This document shows positions 1-7,074 of a stretch of 64,000 nucleotides of DNA, piece by piece. This stretch comes from CAZFOB01 sp964520325. Its GTDB lineage: Bacteria; Actinomycetota; JAICYB01. The notes beneath the pieces are model-generated. The model had not been told where the DNA came from, made no database searches, and saw nothing but the letters and a program-made list of their open reading frames with translations. Position 1 is the stretch's first letter; the number at the start of each line of letters is the position of its first letter. The stretch lies in the NCBI GenBank assembly GCA_964520325.1, contig CAZFOB010000009.1, forward strand, positions 62,001-126,000. The letters are read 5' to 3'. A program made the translations under genes and the position numbers.

Positions 1-1242
1 GTCCCGCGCCAGGCGCCTACGTTCGCACCGGCCGAGCTCGACGCCGAGCATCCGCTGTACCTGCTCTACACCTCGGGCACCACGGCCAAGCCCAAGGGCA
101 TCCTGCACACCACCGGCGGGTATCTCGTGGGCGTCGCGACGACGCACCATCTCATCTTCGATCTGCACCGTGATCACGACGTGTACTGGTGCGCAGCCGA
201 TGTCGGCTGGGTTACCGGGCACAGCTACATCGTGTACGGACCGTTGTGCAACGGAGCGACCTCGATCATGTACGAGGGTGGCCCGGACTGGCCGGACAAG
301 GACCGCCTTTGGGCGATCGCCGAGAAGTACGGAGCCACGATCCTCTACACAGCACCCACGGCGATCCGCGCGTTCATGAAATGGGGTACGCAGTATCCGC
401 AAGCACACGATCTGTCGTCGCTGCGCCTTCTCGGCACCGTCGGTGAGCCGATCAATCCCGAAGCGTGGATCTGGTACCAGAAGTTCATCGGCGGCGGACG
501 CTGTCCGATCGTCGACACGTGGTGGCAAACGGAGACCGGCCACATCATGATCAGTCCGCTCCCCGGAATCACCACGACCAAACCGGGCTCGGCGACGCAT
601 CCGTTCCCCGGCATCAGCGCCGACGTCGTGGACGACGCCGGAAACTCGGTGCCCTTCGGCGGGGCCGGCTACATCGTGCTCGACCGCCCGTGGCCCGGGA
701 TGCTGCGGACGATCTGGGGAGACGACGAGCGCTACAAGGAGACCTACTGGTCCCGCTTCGACGGCAAGTACTTCCCAGGGGACGGGTGCAAGCGCGACGA
801 GGAGGGGTACTTCTGGTTCCTCGGACGCGTCGACGATGTCATGAACGTCTCCGGCCACCGCATCTCGACCTATGAGGTCGAGTCGGCGTTGGTGGACCAT
901 CCATCCGTCGCCGAATCGGCAGTGGTCGGACGCGTTGGTGAGGACAAGGCCGAGCACATCGTGGCGTACGTCACGCTCAAATCATCGGTCACCGGCGACG
1001 ACGCCCTGGTCGCCGAGCTGCGCGAGCACGTCGGCAAGAAGATCGGAAAGATCGCGCGTCCCGCGATGATCATCCTCACCGATGATCTTCCCAAGACGCG
1101 GTCCGGGAAGATCATGCGCCGTCTGCTTCGTGATGTGGCCGAGGGACGTCCGCTTGGTGACGTCACCACACTGGCCAACGAGAACGTCGTCGAGGAGATC
1201 CGCAACAAGGCTGCGTCGCACTCGGGGGCCGAGGAAGCCTGA
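1..1242 (+). CDS. acs: acetyl-CoA synthetase, 3' part (5' end outside window)
   Basis: AMP-forming acetate--CoA ligase, which turns acetate, ATP and CoA into acetyl-CoA in the cytoplasm. The frame is open from base 1, so the N-terminal part lies upstream of the window. The first visible residues include the adenylate-forming P-loop YTSGTTAKPKG (about bases 70-102). Next come the Acs-type DTWWQTETGH segment, the hinge region RVDDVMNVSGHRIST and the C-terminal catalytic lysine motif PKTRSGKIMRR. That lysine is the usual site of Pat-type acetylation control. The remaining length of about 413 codons fits the C-terminal two thirds of a 650-residue Acs. The stop codon overlaps the likely start of the HIT gene, suggesting one transcript. 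Acs is well supported because of the WWQTET and SGH motifs; a propionyl-CoA specificity cannot be excluded. Confidence 0.95.
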   Translation, partial: VPRQAPTFAPAELDAEHPLYLLYTSGTTAKPKGILHTTGGYLVGVATTHHLIFDLHRDHDVYWCAADVGWVTGHSYIVYGPLCNGATSIMYEGGPDWPDKDRLWAIAEKYGATILYTAPTAIRAFMKWGTQYPQAHDLSSLRLLGTVGEPINPEAWIWYQKFIGGGRCPIVDTWWQTETGHIMISPLPGITTTKPGSATHPFPGISADVVDDAGNSVPFGGAGYIVLDRPWPGMLRTIWGDDERYKETYWSRFDGKYFPGDGCKRDEEGYFWFLGRVDDVMNVSGHRISTYEVESALVDHPSVAESAVVGRVGEDKAEHIVAYVTLKSSVTGDDALVAELREHVGKKIGKIARPAMIILTDDLPKTRSGKIMRRLLRDVAEGRPLGDVTTLANENVVEEIRNKAASHSGAEEA

Positions 1243-1694
1243 CCGTCCCCGACTGCTTCTCCTGCGAGGGTAACGCGCGGATCGGCGAGCTGCCGCCGCG
1301 TGAAGAGATCTACGCCGACGAGCACTGGCGGGTTGCGCACGCGATCGCGTGCAGGCTACCGGGCTGGTTGGTGGTCGTCCCAGGGCGTCACGTGCTGTCG
1401 CTCGACGAGCTCTCGGTCGAGGAGATCGCAGGGCTCGGCCCCCTTCTGCGGTCGCTCACGACTGCACTTCGTAGCGTTACCGGCTGCACGAAGACTTACG
1501 TGGCGCTCTTCGCCGAGGCCGAAGGGTACGGACACGTCCACTTTCACGTCGTCCCGCGGATGGAGACCTTCACCGCCGAGCAACGGGGGCCGCGGTCGCT
1601 TAACGCGTTCCTGGGAGCTGCGCCGGACGAAGCAGTGCCGGAGGCCGAGATGGACCGGATCGCCCTCGAGATCCAGAAGGCGATGCCGACCTAA
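1239..1694 (+). CDS. HIT family nucleotide hydrolase, probable CTG start
   Basis: Histidine-triad protein of about 151 residues; the family hydrolyses or transfers nucleotidyl groups (Ap4A, AMP-lysine and similar). The triad HVHFHV is at residues 99-104. The N-terminus has a CxxC pair (CFSC), common in actinobacterial HIT proteins. Homology-like sequence (EEIYADEHWRVAHA, then PGRHV) runs well upstream of the first ATG/GTG/TTG in frame, a TTG at 1368. An in-frame stop lies at 1158, and no standard start codon occurs between it and 1368. The best candidate is CTG at 1239, overlapping the acs stop as CTGA, with AGGA at 1232-1235 as a close ribosome site. The 3' end overlaps the convergent coiled-coil gene by four bases. 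Confidence 0.82.
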   Translation: MTVPDCFSCEGNARIGELPPREEIYADEHWRVAHAIACRLPGWLVVVPGRHVLSLDELSVEEIAGLGPLLRSLTTALRSVTGCTKTYVALFAEAEGYGHVHFHVVPRMETFTAEQRGPRSLNAFLGAAPDEAVPEAEMDRIALEIQKAMPT

Positions 1695-2005
1695 CCTGTC
1701 TGGGGACGAAGCCGCGTGCCAACGGCAAGTGCGATCTGCGTGATGTCCGAACGCAGGCTCGCGATGTCCGAACGCAGGCTGTCGAACTGGGACTCGAATC
1801 GTGTCTCAAGGCTGTCGAACTGGGACTCGAATCGTGCCTCAAGGCGGTCGGCGCGTTGGGTGAGCGCGGAAAACTCCTCTCGCGTGGGAAGGGCATCCAC
1901 TTTCCGTTCCAATCGGCTGAATCTGCCGTTCAGCAACCAGCCGCCCACCAGGGTGACGACCAGCAGCGGGATGGCGTTCGTGAGTGTCAGGACGAGGTTG
2001 TCCAT
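1691..2005 (-). CDS. small membrane-anchored coiled-coil protein
   Basis: Protein of 104 residues with one N-terminal transmembrane segment (LVLTLTNAIPLLVVTLVGG) followed by a charged region. The latter half is a regular coiled coil made of 11-residue (RFESQFDSLET) and 7-residue (LRSDIAS) repeats. I chose ATG at 2005 because GGAGG lies 6 nt upstream; an earlier ATG at 2017 overlaps that site. The topology resembles many small phage-holin-like or scaffold proteins, but I do not recognise a family. It is convergent with the HIT gene, and the ABC importer genes follow on the same strand after about 40 bases. It looks genuine because of the ribosome site, the membrane helix and the heptad pattern. 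Function unknown. Confidence 0.6.
   Translation of the reverse strand: MDNLVLTLTNAIPLLVVTLVGGWLLNGRFSRLERKVDALPTREEFSALTQRADRLEARFESQFDSLETRFESQFDSLRSDIASLRSDITQIALAVGTRLRPQTG
1742..1844. repeat. internal tandem repeats encoding the coiled coil
   Basis: Two DNA repeat types lie side by side inside the coiled-coil gene. A 21-bp unit occurs twice (1742-1762, 1763-1783), and a 33-bp unit beginning CTGTCGAACTGGG occurs twice (1779-1811, 1812-1844). The 33-bp copies differ at one base. They encode heptad and hendecad units, so coil length can change by slippage or unequal recombination. Confidence 0.85.
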
Positions 2006-2046
2006 CAGTTCCTCCATCGTACGCGGGGAAGCGTAGTGGGCTGACG

Positions 2047-2781
2047 CTAGAGCACTCTGGACAAGAACTCGCGAGTGCGGGCGTGGGTCGGAGCTCCGAG
2101 CACCTCCTCAGGACTCCCCTCTTCGACGATCACACCGTCGTCGATGAACGCGACGCGGTTCGCGACTTCGCGCGCGAAACCCATCTCGTGGGTAACGACG
2201 AGCATCGTCATACCATCCCGTGCGAGCACGCGCATCACGTCCAGCACTTCACCGACGAGCTCGGGATCGAGGGCCGAGGTCACCTCGTCGAAGAGCATCA
2301 CCTTCGGCTGCATGGCGAGCGCGCGCGCGATCGCGACGCGTTGCTGCTGACCTCCTGAGAGTTGCGATGGGTGAGAACTCGCCCTGTCGGCGAGGCCGAC
2401 GTGCTCGAGATGTTCCATCGCTCGAGTGCGAGCCGCTGGCTTACTCAGCCCGACGACCTTCTCGAGCGCGAGGGTCACGTTGCCGAGCGCGGTTCTGTGC
2501 GGAAAGAGGTTGAACGCTTGGAACACGATGCCGACGTTGGTCCGGACACGGTCGATGTCGACCCCGCGATCGTTGATCCGCACGCCGTCGATGAGCACCT
2601 CGCCAGAAGAGGGTTCTTCCAGACGGTTCACGCAGCGTAGGAGCGTGCTCTTGCCGGAACCCGACGGACCGATGACGCAGAGCACCTCGTGGGCCGCCAC
2701 GGCCAGGTTCACCCCTTTCAGGACCTCGAGTGAGCCGAACGACTTACGGAGAGCTCGCAGCTCGACGACGCTTCCATTCAT
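2047..2781 (-). CDS. polar amino-acid ABC transporter ATP-binding protein
   Basis: ATPase subunit (244 residues) of a PAAT-family importer, like GlnQ/HisP; it powers uptake at the cytoplasmic face. Visible motifs are Walker A GPSGSGKST, Q-loop VFQAFNLFPH, signature LSGGQQQR, Walker B VMLFDEVTSALD and the switch histidine in VVTHEMGF. Length is typical. The ATG overlaps the permease stop as ATGA, so the two are translationally coupled. Order on the transcript is substrate-binding protein, permease, ATPase. Exact substrate cannot be read from this subunit. Confidence 0.96.
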   Translation of the reverse strand: MNGSVVELRALRKSFGSLEVLKGVNLAVAAHEVLCVIGPSGSGKSTLLRCVNRLEEPSSGEVLIDGVRINDRGVDIDRVRTNVGIVFQAFNLFPHRTALGNVTLALEKVVGLSKPAARTRAMEHLEHVGLADRASSHPSQLSGGQQQRVAIARALAMQPKVMLFDEVTSALDPELVGEVLDVMRVLARDGMTMLVVTHEMGFAREVANRVAFIDDGVIVEEGSPEEVLGAPTHARTREFLSRVL

Positions 2782-3698
2782 TGGGGTGCTCGCAGTCCAC
2801 GCTCCAGCCGGCTCACCACGCGGGTGAGCGGAAGCGTCATCAGGAGATAGATCAAGCTCGCGGCGACGAACGGCGTTGCGTTGGCCGACTGCGAGTAGGC
2901 ATCACGCGCGACGCGGAGGAGCTCACGGCTCGCGACGGTGGCACCAAGGGCGGAAACGAGCGAAGAGTCCTTGAGCAGCGCGATGAATTCGTTGACGAGC
3001 GGTGGGATCACGCGCCGGAAGGCTTGCGGCACGACCACGTAACGCATCGCCGCGCGATACGGCATCCCGAGCCCGCGTGCGGCTTCCATCTGTCCGCGCT
3101 CGACGGATTGGATGCCGGCCCGGAAGATCTCGGCGACGTAAGCCGCGCTGTTCAACGCGAGCCCGAGCGCGCCGGCCGTGAACACGTCGAAGCGGATGCC
3201 GACGAAGGGAAGCGCGAGGTAGATGAACGTCAGCTGCATGAGCAACGGCGTCCCGCGGAAGAAGTCGACGAAAGCAACACCCGGCGTCCTGACGATCCGG
3301 CGGGGCGACACGATAACGAGCGCCACGAGCAAGCCGATGAAAACCCCGGCAACCTCGCCGATCGTCGCGAGCTTCAGCGTGTTGAACGCCCCCCGCAGCA
3401 GGTACGGCCAGAGGCCGTTGAGCGCGCTGAGGTTGAAGTATTGGTCTACGAGGAACCGAAGATCGAGCGTCTCCCGTGCCGACAAGACGATCGCGACGCC
3501 CAAGCCGGCGCCCCCAAGCGCAAGTCCGATCAGCGCTTCGCGCGAGCGAACACGGTGAACCTCGACGAGCTCCAGTCCCGCGAACGCCAGCGCGAACAAC
3601 CCGAGCAGGATCGCCGGCCCTCGAGCGAAGAACGACACAGCGAGCGCCCCTGCGCCGACGACGAGCGCGCCGAAGCCGTACCAGCCCGTTCGTGGCAC
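2778..3698 (-). CDS. polar amino-acid ABC transporter permease
   Basis: Membrane subunit of the importer. At 306 residues it is longer than the usual 220-240. The extra N-terminus contains about two more hydrophobic segments (GALVVGAGALAVSFF and AILLGLFALAFAGLELV) before the standard HisM/GlnP domain. The coupling EAA loop is EAARGLGMPYRAAMRYVVVP, followed by a proline-rich end typical of the family. The start is a GTG at 3698; no good ribosome site is visible, and the reading frame stays open upstream, so the start is uncertain. The binding-protein gene lies 47 bases upstream. These features place it in one operon with the ATPase and the lipoprotein. Confidence 0.93.
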   Translation of the reverse strand: MPRTGWYGFGALVVGAGALAVSFFARGPAILLGLFALAFAGLELVEVHRVRSREALIGLALGGAGLGVAIVLSARETLDLRFLVDQYFNLSALNGLWPYLLRGAFNTLKLATIGEVAGVFIGLLVALVIVSPRRIVRTPGVAFVDFFRGTPLLMQLTFIYLALPFVGIRFDVFTAGALGLALNSAAYVAEIFRAGIQSVERGQMEAARGLGMPYRAAMRYVVVPQAFRRVIPPLVNEFIALLKDSSLVSALGATVASRELLRVARDAYSQSANATPFVAASLIYLLMTLPLTRVVSRLERGLRAPQ

Positions 3699-3745
3699 CG
3701 GATCCGTACCCGGGCGGCGCGACTCTGCGACCGCTGACCCCTCCC

Positions 3746-4633
3746 CTATTCGGGGGGCTCCGTCTTGAAGGTCTTCTTGTAGATGCGGGCATACGCCCCG
3801 TCGTCCTGCATCTCTTTCAGTGCCGTGTTGATCGCCTCGCGCAGGTTCGGGTTCTTCTTGCTCACCGCTATCCCGTAGTCCTCATCCGTCCGGATCGCCT
3901 GGACGACGACGGCGTTCCCGCGCTGGGCAACGATCTGCTCAGCGACCGGAAGGTCGACGAGGACCGCGTCGATACGGCTCGCGGCGAGGTCGGTGAACGC
4001 TTCCGGAGCGGTGTCGTAGGACTTCACGTCCTTCACCTTGCCTTTGGCCTTCAGGGCGTTCTTCGCGCAGTCCTCACCCGTCGTTGCGGCCTGGACGCCG
4101 ACCACCTTGCCCGCGAGGTCGTCGACGCCGCCGATGGTCTCGGCATCTGCTGTGCGAACCGAGACGGACTGGTCGGCGTTGAAGTAGGGATCGGTGAAGT
4201 CGACGGTCTTCTTGCGCTCTTCCTTGATCGTCACAGCGGACATGACGACATCGAACCTCCCGGACGCGAGCGCCGTGAAGATCGTGTCGAAGGCCGCTGT
4301 TTGGAACTCGGCTGTGTAGCCGTCGCCGAGGCGCTTCGCGATCTCGTTCATAATGTCGACGTCGAACCCGACGACCTTGCCTTTGTCGATGGACTCGAAC
4401 GGCGGAAACGCCGTGTCCGAGCCAACGGTCAGGATCTTGGGCTCAAGCGACGTGAACGTATCGCCCGACGGCACCGCCGGAGCGATCTTTCCCTTGTTGA
4501 TAACGCACGCTTCGATCGTCGTCTCAGCACGCGTGACCTCGTCCGCCGTGATCGTCTTGGATGCTTCCTGCCCGCACCCGGCCCCCACGAGCAGCACGGA
4601 TGCGATCATCACCGTCGTCGCTCGGAACCTCAT
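3746..4633 (-). CDS. amino-acid ABC transporter substrate-binding lipoprotein
   Basis: Extracytoplasmic solute-binding protein (family 3, 295 residues) that should capture an amino acid and deliver it to the permease. The N-terminus MRFRATTVMIASVLLVGAGC is a lipoprotein signal with lipobox LVGAGC, so residue Cys20 would be lipidated. The mature protein shows SBP_bac_3 hallmarks: TVGSDTAFPPFE, VGFDVDIMNEIAKRL, FDVVMSAVTI and VDFTDPYF. AGGGGGA lies 5 nt before the ATG. It is first of the importer genes. Three extra cysteines outside the lipobox could form a disulfide. Polar amino acid is the likely ligand class; which one is not visible. Confidence 0.95.
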   Translation of the reverse strand: MRFRATTVMIASVLLVGAGCGQEASKTITADEVTRAETTIEACVINKGKIAPAVPSGDTFTSLEPKILTVGSDTAFPPFESIDKGKVVGFDVDIMNEIAKRLGDGYTAEFQTAAFDTIFTALASGRFDVVMSAVTIKEERKKTVDFTDPYFNADQSVSVRTADAETIGGVDDLAGKVVGVQAATTGEDCAKNALKAKGKVKDVKSYDTAPEAFTDLAASRIDAVLVDLPVAEQIVAQRGNAVVVQAIRTDEDYGIAVSKKNPNLREAINTALKEMQDDGAYARIYKKTFKTEPPE

Positions 4634-4655
4634 CCGTTCCCCCTGTTCGGTTCGA

Positions 4656-5357
4656 CTACTTCGGGTGATACCAGGTCCTCGCTTGCCAGCTGTACGTGCC
4701 GTCCATCGTGATCGGACGATCGAACGTCCCCGTCATCTTGCCGCTCGGCGTCATCTCGAAGCCCTTGCCCGTGGTCGTCAGCGTGTCGAACACCTTTCCG
4801 TCTCTGAGGATCTCGAGCACGATCTCGCGCTTGGCGAAGACGAACGTCTTGCTCGTCTTGTTCGTAACGACAACCTCGACGTGGATCGACTCGATCCGAT
4901 CACCTGGCTCAGCGGCCGACTTGTCCGACTCGCGGACAACGGAGTCCATCGAGATCGTCGGAACCCCGCTGTACGACGGCGGCCTTTCGTCCTCGACGAG
5001 TATCGGCACGTACTTGTCGTCCTTCATGGCCGCCGCGTCAACCTTCGAGCAGAAATTGGGTTCGTCATCGCAGTTGACGCTCTCAGCCGATCTGATCGGT
5101 CGCTCAGAAGGCTCAGAACCACTGTCGCCTGTGCTGCTGGGACTCGCCGAAGACTCGTCGATCAATGTGACGTCGCCCTTCGCGGAGGGTGACGGGTCTT
5201 CATCGCCCGCGTCTGTTGCTTCTGATGGCGCCGACGCTGACGGAAGCGGAGAGGTGATGACGACCTCGTCGTCATCACCGAGCAGGATCGTGACACCCGT
5301 CGCGATACCGGCTGAGACGATGGCCGCTGCGATCACGATCAAGATGGTGCGCCGCAT
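4656..5357 (-). CDS. anchored extracytoplasmic protein of unknown function
   Basis: About 233 residues: an N-terminal signal anchor (RRTILIVIAAAIVSAGIATG), then a 90-residue Ser/Pro/Asp-rich linker, then a compact C-terminal domain from about residue 95. The linker looks like a cell-wall-spanning spacer. The domain includes HVEVVVTNKTSKTF, a pattern seen in immunoglobulin-like DUF4352-type extracellular domains, and ends in YSWQARTWYHPK. Two cysteines close together (NCDDEPNFC) may form a disulfide. I chose ATG at 5357 because GGAGGG precedes it by five bases; a GTG at 5372 is the longer alternative. It sits 22 bases upstream of the ABC importer genes and 27 downstream of lipA. I do not recognise a specific family. 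Confidence 0.7.
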   Translation of the reverse strand: MRRTILIVIAAAIVSAGIATGVTILLGDDDEVVITSPLPSASAPSEATDAGDEDPSPSAKGDVTLIDESSASPSSTGDSGSEPSERPIRSAESVNCDDEPNFCSKVDAAAMKDDKYVPILVEDERPPSYSGVPTISMDSVVRESDKSAAEPGDRIESIHVEVVVTNKTSKTFVFAKREIVLEILRDGKVFDTLTTTGKGFEMTPSGKMTGTFDRPITMDGTYSWQARTWYHPK

Positions 5358-5384
5358 CAGAGCCCTCCACACACGTGAGCCGTC

Positions 5385-6320
5385 CTAGGTGCGACCGGCC
5401 GCTTCCTGCTCCCGAGCATGATACGAAGAGCGCACGAGCGGACCGGCAGTGACGTGCTTGAAGCCGAGGCTGCGTGCGAACTCTCCGAGCTTGTCGAATG
5501 TCTCGGGCGGGACGTACCGATCGACGACGGGGTGAGCTCGCGACGGCGAGAGGTACTGGCCGAGGGTGAGCAGGTCAACGCCTGCGTCGCGCAGATCCTC
5601 GAGCGATAGACGCACTTCGTCGTCGGTCTCGCCCATGCCGAGGATCAAGCCCGATTTGGTCACTTGGTCAGAGCGATAGTGCTTCGCCAAACGGAACACC
5701 TCGAGCGAGCGCTCATAGGAGAAACCCTTCCGCACGGCGTCGTGGATTCGCCGGACGGTCTCGAGGTTGTGCGCGAAGACGTCCGGCTCCGCCTCGACCA
5801 CCGTCCGGATCGCATGAGGCATCGCGCGGAAATCAGGGACGAGCACTTCGACTCCGCACTCCGGGTTGTGCTTACGGATCGCGCGGATGGTCTCCGCCCA
5901 CAGCGACGCCCCGCCGTCTTCGCGGATGTCATCGCGCGCAACACCGGTTACGACCGCGTACGCGAGTCCGACGGCGGCGACGGCCTTCGCGACGCGCTCC
6001 GGCTCCTCTTCGTCGAGCGTCGGTGGTTTGCCGGTGATGACGTCGCAGAACGTACAGCGTCGCGTGCATACGTTGCCGAGGATCAAGAACGTTGCCGTGC
6101 GCTGCTCCCAGCACTCATAGATGTTGGGACACGGACCTGATTCCTCGCACACGGTGTGCAACCCGTGTTCGCGCATAAGCCTGCGGAGCTCGAGGAAGTT
6201 CTCACCGTGATGCACCTTGACCTTGAGCCACGGCGGTTTCGGCTGGGGGCCGGAGGTGCGTCCGTCGCGAAGGCGCGCACGCGTGCCGGACAGTCGTCCG
6301 GCACCGGAAGCGCAACCCAT
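5385..6320 (-). CDS. lipA: lipoyl synthase
   Basis: Radical SAM enzyme that inserts two sulfurs into octanoyl groups on lipoyl domains. About 311 residues from the ATG at 6320. The SAM-cluster motif CTRRCTFC is intact, followed by YAVVTGVARDDIREDGG and VLVPDF. The auxiliary cluster motif reads CEESGPCPNIYEC, which is CX5CX5C instead of the usual CX4CX5C. The frame is open further upstream, to a TTG at 6371 and beyond into lipB, but homology-like sequence begins near PKPPWLKVKV. ATG 6320 is therefore the simplest start, although a hairpin-forming dyad touches it. It lies downstream of lipB and should act on the E2 encoded nearby. Confidence 0.95.
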   Translation of the reverse strand: MGCASGAGRLSGTRARLRDGRTSGPQPKPPWLKVKVHHGENFLELRRLMREHGLHTVCEESGPCPNIYECWEQRTATFLILGNVCTRRCTFCDVITGKPPTLDEEEPERVAKAVAAVGLAYAVVTGVARDDIREDGGASLWAETIRAIRKHNPECGVEVLVPDFRAMPHAIRTVVEAEPDVFAHNLETVRRIHDAVRKGFSYERSLEVFRLAKHYRSDQVTKSGLILGMGETDDEVRLSLEDLRDAGVDLLTLGQYLSPSRAHPVVDRYVPPETFDKLGEFARSLGFKHVTAGPLVRSSYHAREQEAAGRT

Positions 6321-6335
6321 ACCACCACTGGTGGT
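6321..6335 (-). promoter_or_regulatory. short dyad directly before the lipA ATG
   Basis: On the coding strand the 15 bases before the ATG read ACCACC-AGT-GGTGGT, a 6-bp stem with a 3-nt loop that would abut the start codon. It could dampen lipA translation or serve as a DNA operator. If lipA starts at the upstream TTG, the dyad is simply coding sequence. Confidence 0.35.
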
Positions 6336-6411
6336 GGTCGGCTCGACATGAGCAACGGGAAGACGCTTCAACTCGTTCTCGCTTGCTGCGCGCTCCGCGC
6401 TCCGCAGTCGC

Positions 6412-7074
6412 TCATCGCTCGTACCTGAAGACCGTCTCGAACTGATCGGCAACGATGACGGCGACCTCACCAACAGGCACGGCTCGTCGAAGCTCGAGCG
6501 ACATCGACGTCACACCCTTGTCGGTGATCCCGCACGGGACGATGCCGGCGAAGTACGACAGGTCGGGTGCGATGTTGAGCGCGAAACCGTGCTTGGTGAC
6601 GTTTCGCGCAACGCGAACCCCGATGGCGCCGATCTTCGCATCGCCGACCCATGCACCCGAGTTGTCGCGATCGCCTGTGGCGTCGATGCCGAAACGCTGG
6701 AGCGTTCCGGTCATGACGTTCTCGAGGTTGCGCACGTAACCCACAAGATCTGCACCTGCACCGAGATCCACGATCGGATAACCGACGAGCTGTCCCGGGC
6801 CGTGGTACGTGACCTGGCCGCCTCGATCGGTCTCGACGACGTCGACACCGCGCGCGCGTTGCGCATCGGCGTCCCACAGGACGTCGCTCGCGTTGCCACG
6901 ACGTCCGATCGTGTAGACGTGCGGGTGCTCGAGGAGTAGCAGCGTGTCGGGGATCTCACCGGCGACTCGGCGTTCGTGGAGTTCGGTCTGAAGCGCCTGG
7001 GCCGCCGCGTACGGCACGAGGCCGAGGCGCCGAACATCCAGAGAACGCTCTAGACCTCGTGCGAGAAGTCCCAC
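6412..7074 (-). CDS. lipB: octanoyltransferase
   Basis: Lipoyl(octanoyl)-ACP:protein transferase, 220 residues, first step of lipoate synthesis. Visible family signatures are LLLLEHPHVYTIGRRG, the RGGQVTYHGPGQLVGYPI block, the catalytic lysine in VGDAKIGAIGVR and the catalytic cysteine in GIVPCGITDKGVTSM. A GTG at 7074 overlaps the end of the E2 gene by 25 bases, suggesting coupling. About 90 bases separate it from the chosen lipA start. The family usually begins close to RRLGLVPY, so the first 15 residues may be extra. Function is clear. Confidence 0.96.
   Translation of the reverse strand: MGLLARGLERSLDVRRLGLVPYAAAQALQTELHERRVAGEIPDTLLLLEHPHVYTIGRRGNASDVLWDADAQRARGVDVVETDRGGQVTYHGPGQLVGYPIVDLGAGADLVGYVRNLENVMTGTLQRFGIDATGDRDNSGAWVGDAKIGAIGVRVARNVTKHGFALNIAPDLSYFAGIVPCGITDKGVTSMSLELRRAVPVGEVAVIVADQFETVFRYER

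Noticed and set aside
2730..4711. Long plus-strand ORFs (335 and 411 codons) opposite the ABC transporter genes
   Set aside because: They are shadows of the minus-strand permease and binding-protein genes; they have no family motif and high Arg/Pro content typical of antisense frames in high-GC DNA.
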